Positions 25,423-27,035 of a stretch of DNA of 27,035 nucleotides are shown piece by piece (within the stretch, counting starts at the first letter, position 1; each line of letters begins with the position of its first letter). The DNA is from an uncultured Lachnospiraceae bacterium. GTDB taxonomy: Bacteria > Bacillota > Clostridia > Lachnospirales > Lachnospiraceae. The notes under the pieces were generated by a model. That model did not search any database. It was not told where the DNA came from and saw only the letters and a list, made by a program, of their open reading frames with translations. The DNA is taken from NCBI GenBank assembly GCA_910586275.1, contig CAJUIM010000040.1, positions 1-27,035 on the forward strand, in the 5' to 3' direction. Both the position numbers and the translations under genes were made by a program.

Positions 25423-26709
25423 TTATTGTTCTGCCGCGTTGTCCCTTACAAACTCAACGGCCTTCTGAATGGCAATGTCCGCCATCAGATCTTTCTTCCC
25501 GTTCTCATTGAACATCTCGCGTACCTTATCCGGCTCAGTCTGGTACATTTCAGCCATTCTCTCTATTTCCTTTGTATAATCTTCTTCGGATGCCACTATA
25601 TTTTCCTTTTCGGCCACCGCTTCCAGAACCAGCCTGGATTTAATGCGTTTTTCCGCCTGTGCCTTTGTCTGGTCAAACAGCATGTCATAGTTGCTGCCCG
25701 TAAACTGATAATACTGTTCCAGTGTCAGGCCCTGCATGCGTATTCTCTGAGCAAATTCATCCACCATCTGTCTCTGCTGTGTCTCAATCATCGGCTCCGG
25801 CAGTTCCATGTCGGAATCGTTTATGATCGCGTCAATAACCGCATCTTCCTTCTGGCTCTTTGCTTCCGCTTCCTTCTTCTCTGCCAGATTTTTCCTGATG
25901 TCTTCCCTATACTCAGCCAGCGTCTCAAACTCGGAAACCTCGCCTGCAAACTCATCGTCCAGCTCAGGCAGTTCTTTTTCCTTTATTTCCTTTATTGTGC
26001 ATTTAAATACTGCTGCCTTGCCTTTCAGTTCTTCCGCATGGTAATCCTCAGGGAACGTAACATTGACTTCCGTTTCCTTCCCGATCTCTGCGCCGATTAA
26101 CTGCTCTTCAAATCCGGGGATAAATGCGCCGGAACCAATCGTCAGGGAATAGTCCTCGCCTTTTCCTCCCTCAAACGCTTCGCCGTCCACAAAACCTTCA
26201 AAATCAAGCACTGTCATATCGCCGTCTTTGACCGCCCTGTCTTCCACCACGATATTCCTTGCATTTCTCTGACGTTCTTCTTCTATTCTGGCATCCACTT
26301 CCTCATCGGTCACTTCCGTATTGATTTTATCCACTTTCACGCCTTTGTACTTTCCGAGTCTCACTTCCGGCTTCAGAGCCACTTCCGCCGTGAAAATGAA
26401 AGGCTGTCCCGCCTCTACCTGTACTACGTCAATTTTGGGGGAGGAAACGATGTCTTCCTCACATTCGTCCAAAGCTTTCGCATATGCCTCGGGAAGCAAG
26501 TCATTGACTGCATCTTCGTAAAATACTTCCTTGCCGTACATTCTTTCTATCATCTGACGGGGCACCTTGCCCTTCCGGAATCCCGGAACGCTGATTTTCT
26601 TCTTATTTTTCTGGTATGCTTTCTCGATAGCTTTCTCCAGTTCTTCCGGAGCCACCTCAATCGTCAGCTTCGCCATGTTCTTTTCTAATTTTTCCACCTG
26701 TAAACTCAT
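25423..26709 (-). CDS. tig: Trigger factor (ribosome-associated chaperone/prolyl isomerase)
   Basis: 428 aa, the usual length. The N-terminal ribosome-binding domain has the signature GFRKGKVPR (43-51), which docks on ribosomal protein uL23. The FKBP-type prolyl isomerase domain (about 150-240) includes TVLDFEGFVDGEAFEGG and SLTIGSGAFIPGFEEQLIG. The rest is the helical C-terminal arm region. It binds nascent chains leaving the ribosome. AGGAGG lies 11 bases upstream of the ATG, and a good promoter precedes it, so tig opens the run that continues through clpP, clpX, lon and engB. Confidence 0.98.
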   Translation of the reverse strand: MSLQVEKLEKNMAKLTIEVAPEELEKAIEKAYQKNKKKISVPGFRKGKVPRQMIERMYGKEVFYEDAVNDLLPEAYAKALDECEEDIVSSPKIDVVQVEAGQPFIFTAEVALKPEVRLGKYKGVKVDKINTEVTDEEVDARIEEERQRNARNIVVEDRAVKDGDMTVLDFEGFVDGEAFEGGKGEDYSLTIGSGAFIPGFEEQLIGAEIGKETEVNVTFPEDYHAEELKGKAAVFKCTIKEIKEKELPELDDEFAGEVSEFETLAEYREDIRKNLAEKKEAEAKSQKEDAVIDAIINDSDMELPEPMIETQQRQMVDEFAQRIRMQGLTLEQYYQFTGSNYDMLFDQTKAQAEKRIKSRLVLEAVAEKENIVASEEDYTKEIERMAEMYQTEPDKVREMFNENGKKDLMADIAIQKAVEFVRDNAAEQ

Positions 26710-26787
26710 TTTAACAGTTTCCTCCTTATTTTAACCATCTATCCGCTGATTTTTACAAAAAAAATATACAATCACAGTCATTATGCG

Positions 26788-26817
26788 ATTATAGCACATT
26801 GCAAAGGAAAATGCCAG
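26788..26817 (-). promoter_or_regulatory. Promoter of tig
   Basis: The minus strand reads CTGGCA (26812-26817), an 18-bp spacer and TATAAT (26788-26793) preceded by TGC, an extended -10. It lies about 80 bp upstream of the tig ATG. I see no clear CtsR or HrcA/CIRCE operator around it. Confidence 0.7.
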
Positions 26818-27035
26818 CTTTTTCTTCTTAATTTTCACGCCAAATGTAACAGTTCAGCCTGAATGTTGTGTTGAGAGGGGGACGCACGGGAGGGATTTTT
26901 TTGCGGGACGGCGGCAGCGGGAGCGCCTGTCCCGGTTTTCCGTGCACTTTTTCCGGCTGGGAGTTTCTAAGCAGAATGGTATAAGTTTTCTCAGGCGGCG
27001 GGACGCCCTCAAGCGGCATCCATGCCGCATCGGGC
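26818..27035. other. GC-rich stretch at the window edge, content unclear
   Basis: The sequence from about 26870 is noticeably GC-rich. A minus-strand frame is open from beyond the window edge to 26828, and could be the 3' end of an upstream gene; its proline-rich translation matches nothing I know. A short palindrome, GCGGCAT/ATGCCGC, is at 27004-27019. No gene is claimed. Confidence 0.3.

Noticed and set aside
26828..27019. 63-codon proline-rich minus-strand frame at the right edge
   Set aside because: No family match, GC-rich composition that yields Pro/Arg by chance, and no visible start signal; it may be the tail of a gene outside the window.

Overview
The window is a piece of a Gram-positive chromosome, most likely a Clostridia/Lachnospiraceae-type firmicute. 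The evidence is the PPDK, the tig-clpP-clpX-lon-engB block, strong AGGAGG-type ribosome binding sites and extended -10 promoters. Every convincing gene is on the minus strand, so transcription runs from right to left.

Right to left (27035 to about 8140) is ordinary core genome of moderate GC. It opens with a proteostasis cluster: trigger factor, ClpP, ClpX, Lon and the ribosome-assembly GTPase EngB. The same dense run continues with an AI-2E family membrane protein, a D-2-hydroxyacid dehydrogenase, TruA and a VanZ-like protein, and ends at a strong terminator at 16709-16746. Next is a signalling unit: an ECF-type promoter, an ECF sigma factor, its membrane-bound DUF4367-type anti-sigma partner and a response regulator with a degenerate receiver, closed by a terminator at 13751-13803. 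After that come a DUF308/HdeD membrane protein, an aldose-1-epimerase-like protein, a membrane-anchored DUF5050-like protein and pyruvate phosphate dikinase (ppdK).

Left of ppdK, bases about 56-8132 form an accessory island bounded by an 84/85-bp near-identical direct repeat. The ppdK-side copy ends 8 bp before the ppdK stop codon. Next to ppdK lies the relic of a Tn7-like transposon: an array of about seven AAAAGAAGAGGA-like motifs in both orientations (probable TnsB sites), a tnsA-like gene and a decayed tnsB. The tnsA-proximal end faces the 3' end of the host gene, as Tn7 does at glmS. Next is a broken Rpn-family (PD-(D/E)XK) gene with its terminator.

The cargo is the main result. It is a very AT-rich three-gene operon (5401 to 288): a 1145-aa TPR-like/histidine-kinase protein, a 147-aa stand-alone receiver, and a 410-aa receiver fused to a purine-nucleoside-phosphorylase-like domain. 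Order and domains match the anti-phage Detocs system (DtcA-DtcB-DtcC). In that system phage sensing by DtcA leads to phosphorylation of DtcC, whose PNP domain destroys cellular ATP, while DtcB acts as a phosphate sink that prevents accidental firing. All three genes look intact although the transposon genes beside them have decayed, which suggests the defence cargo is under selection.
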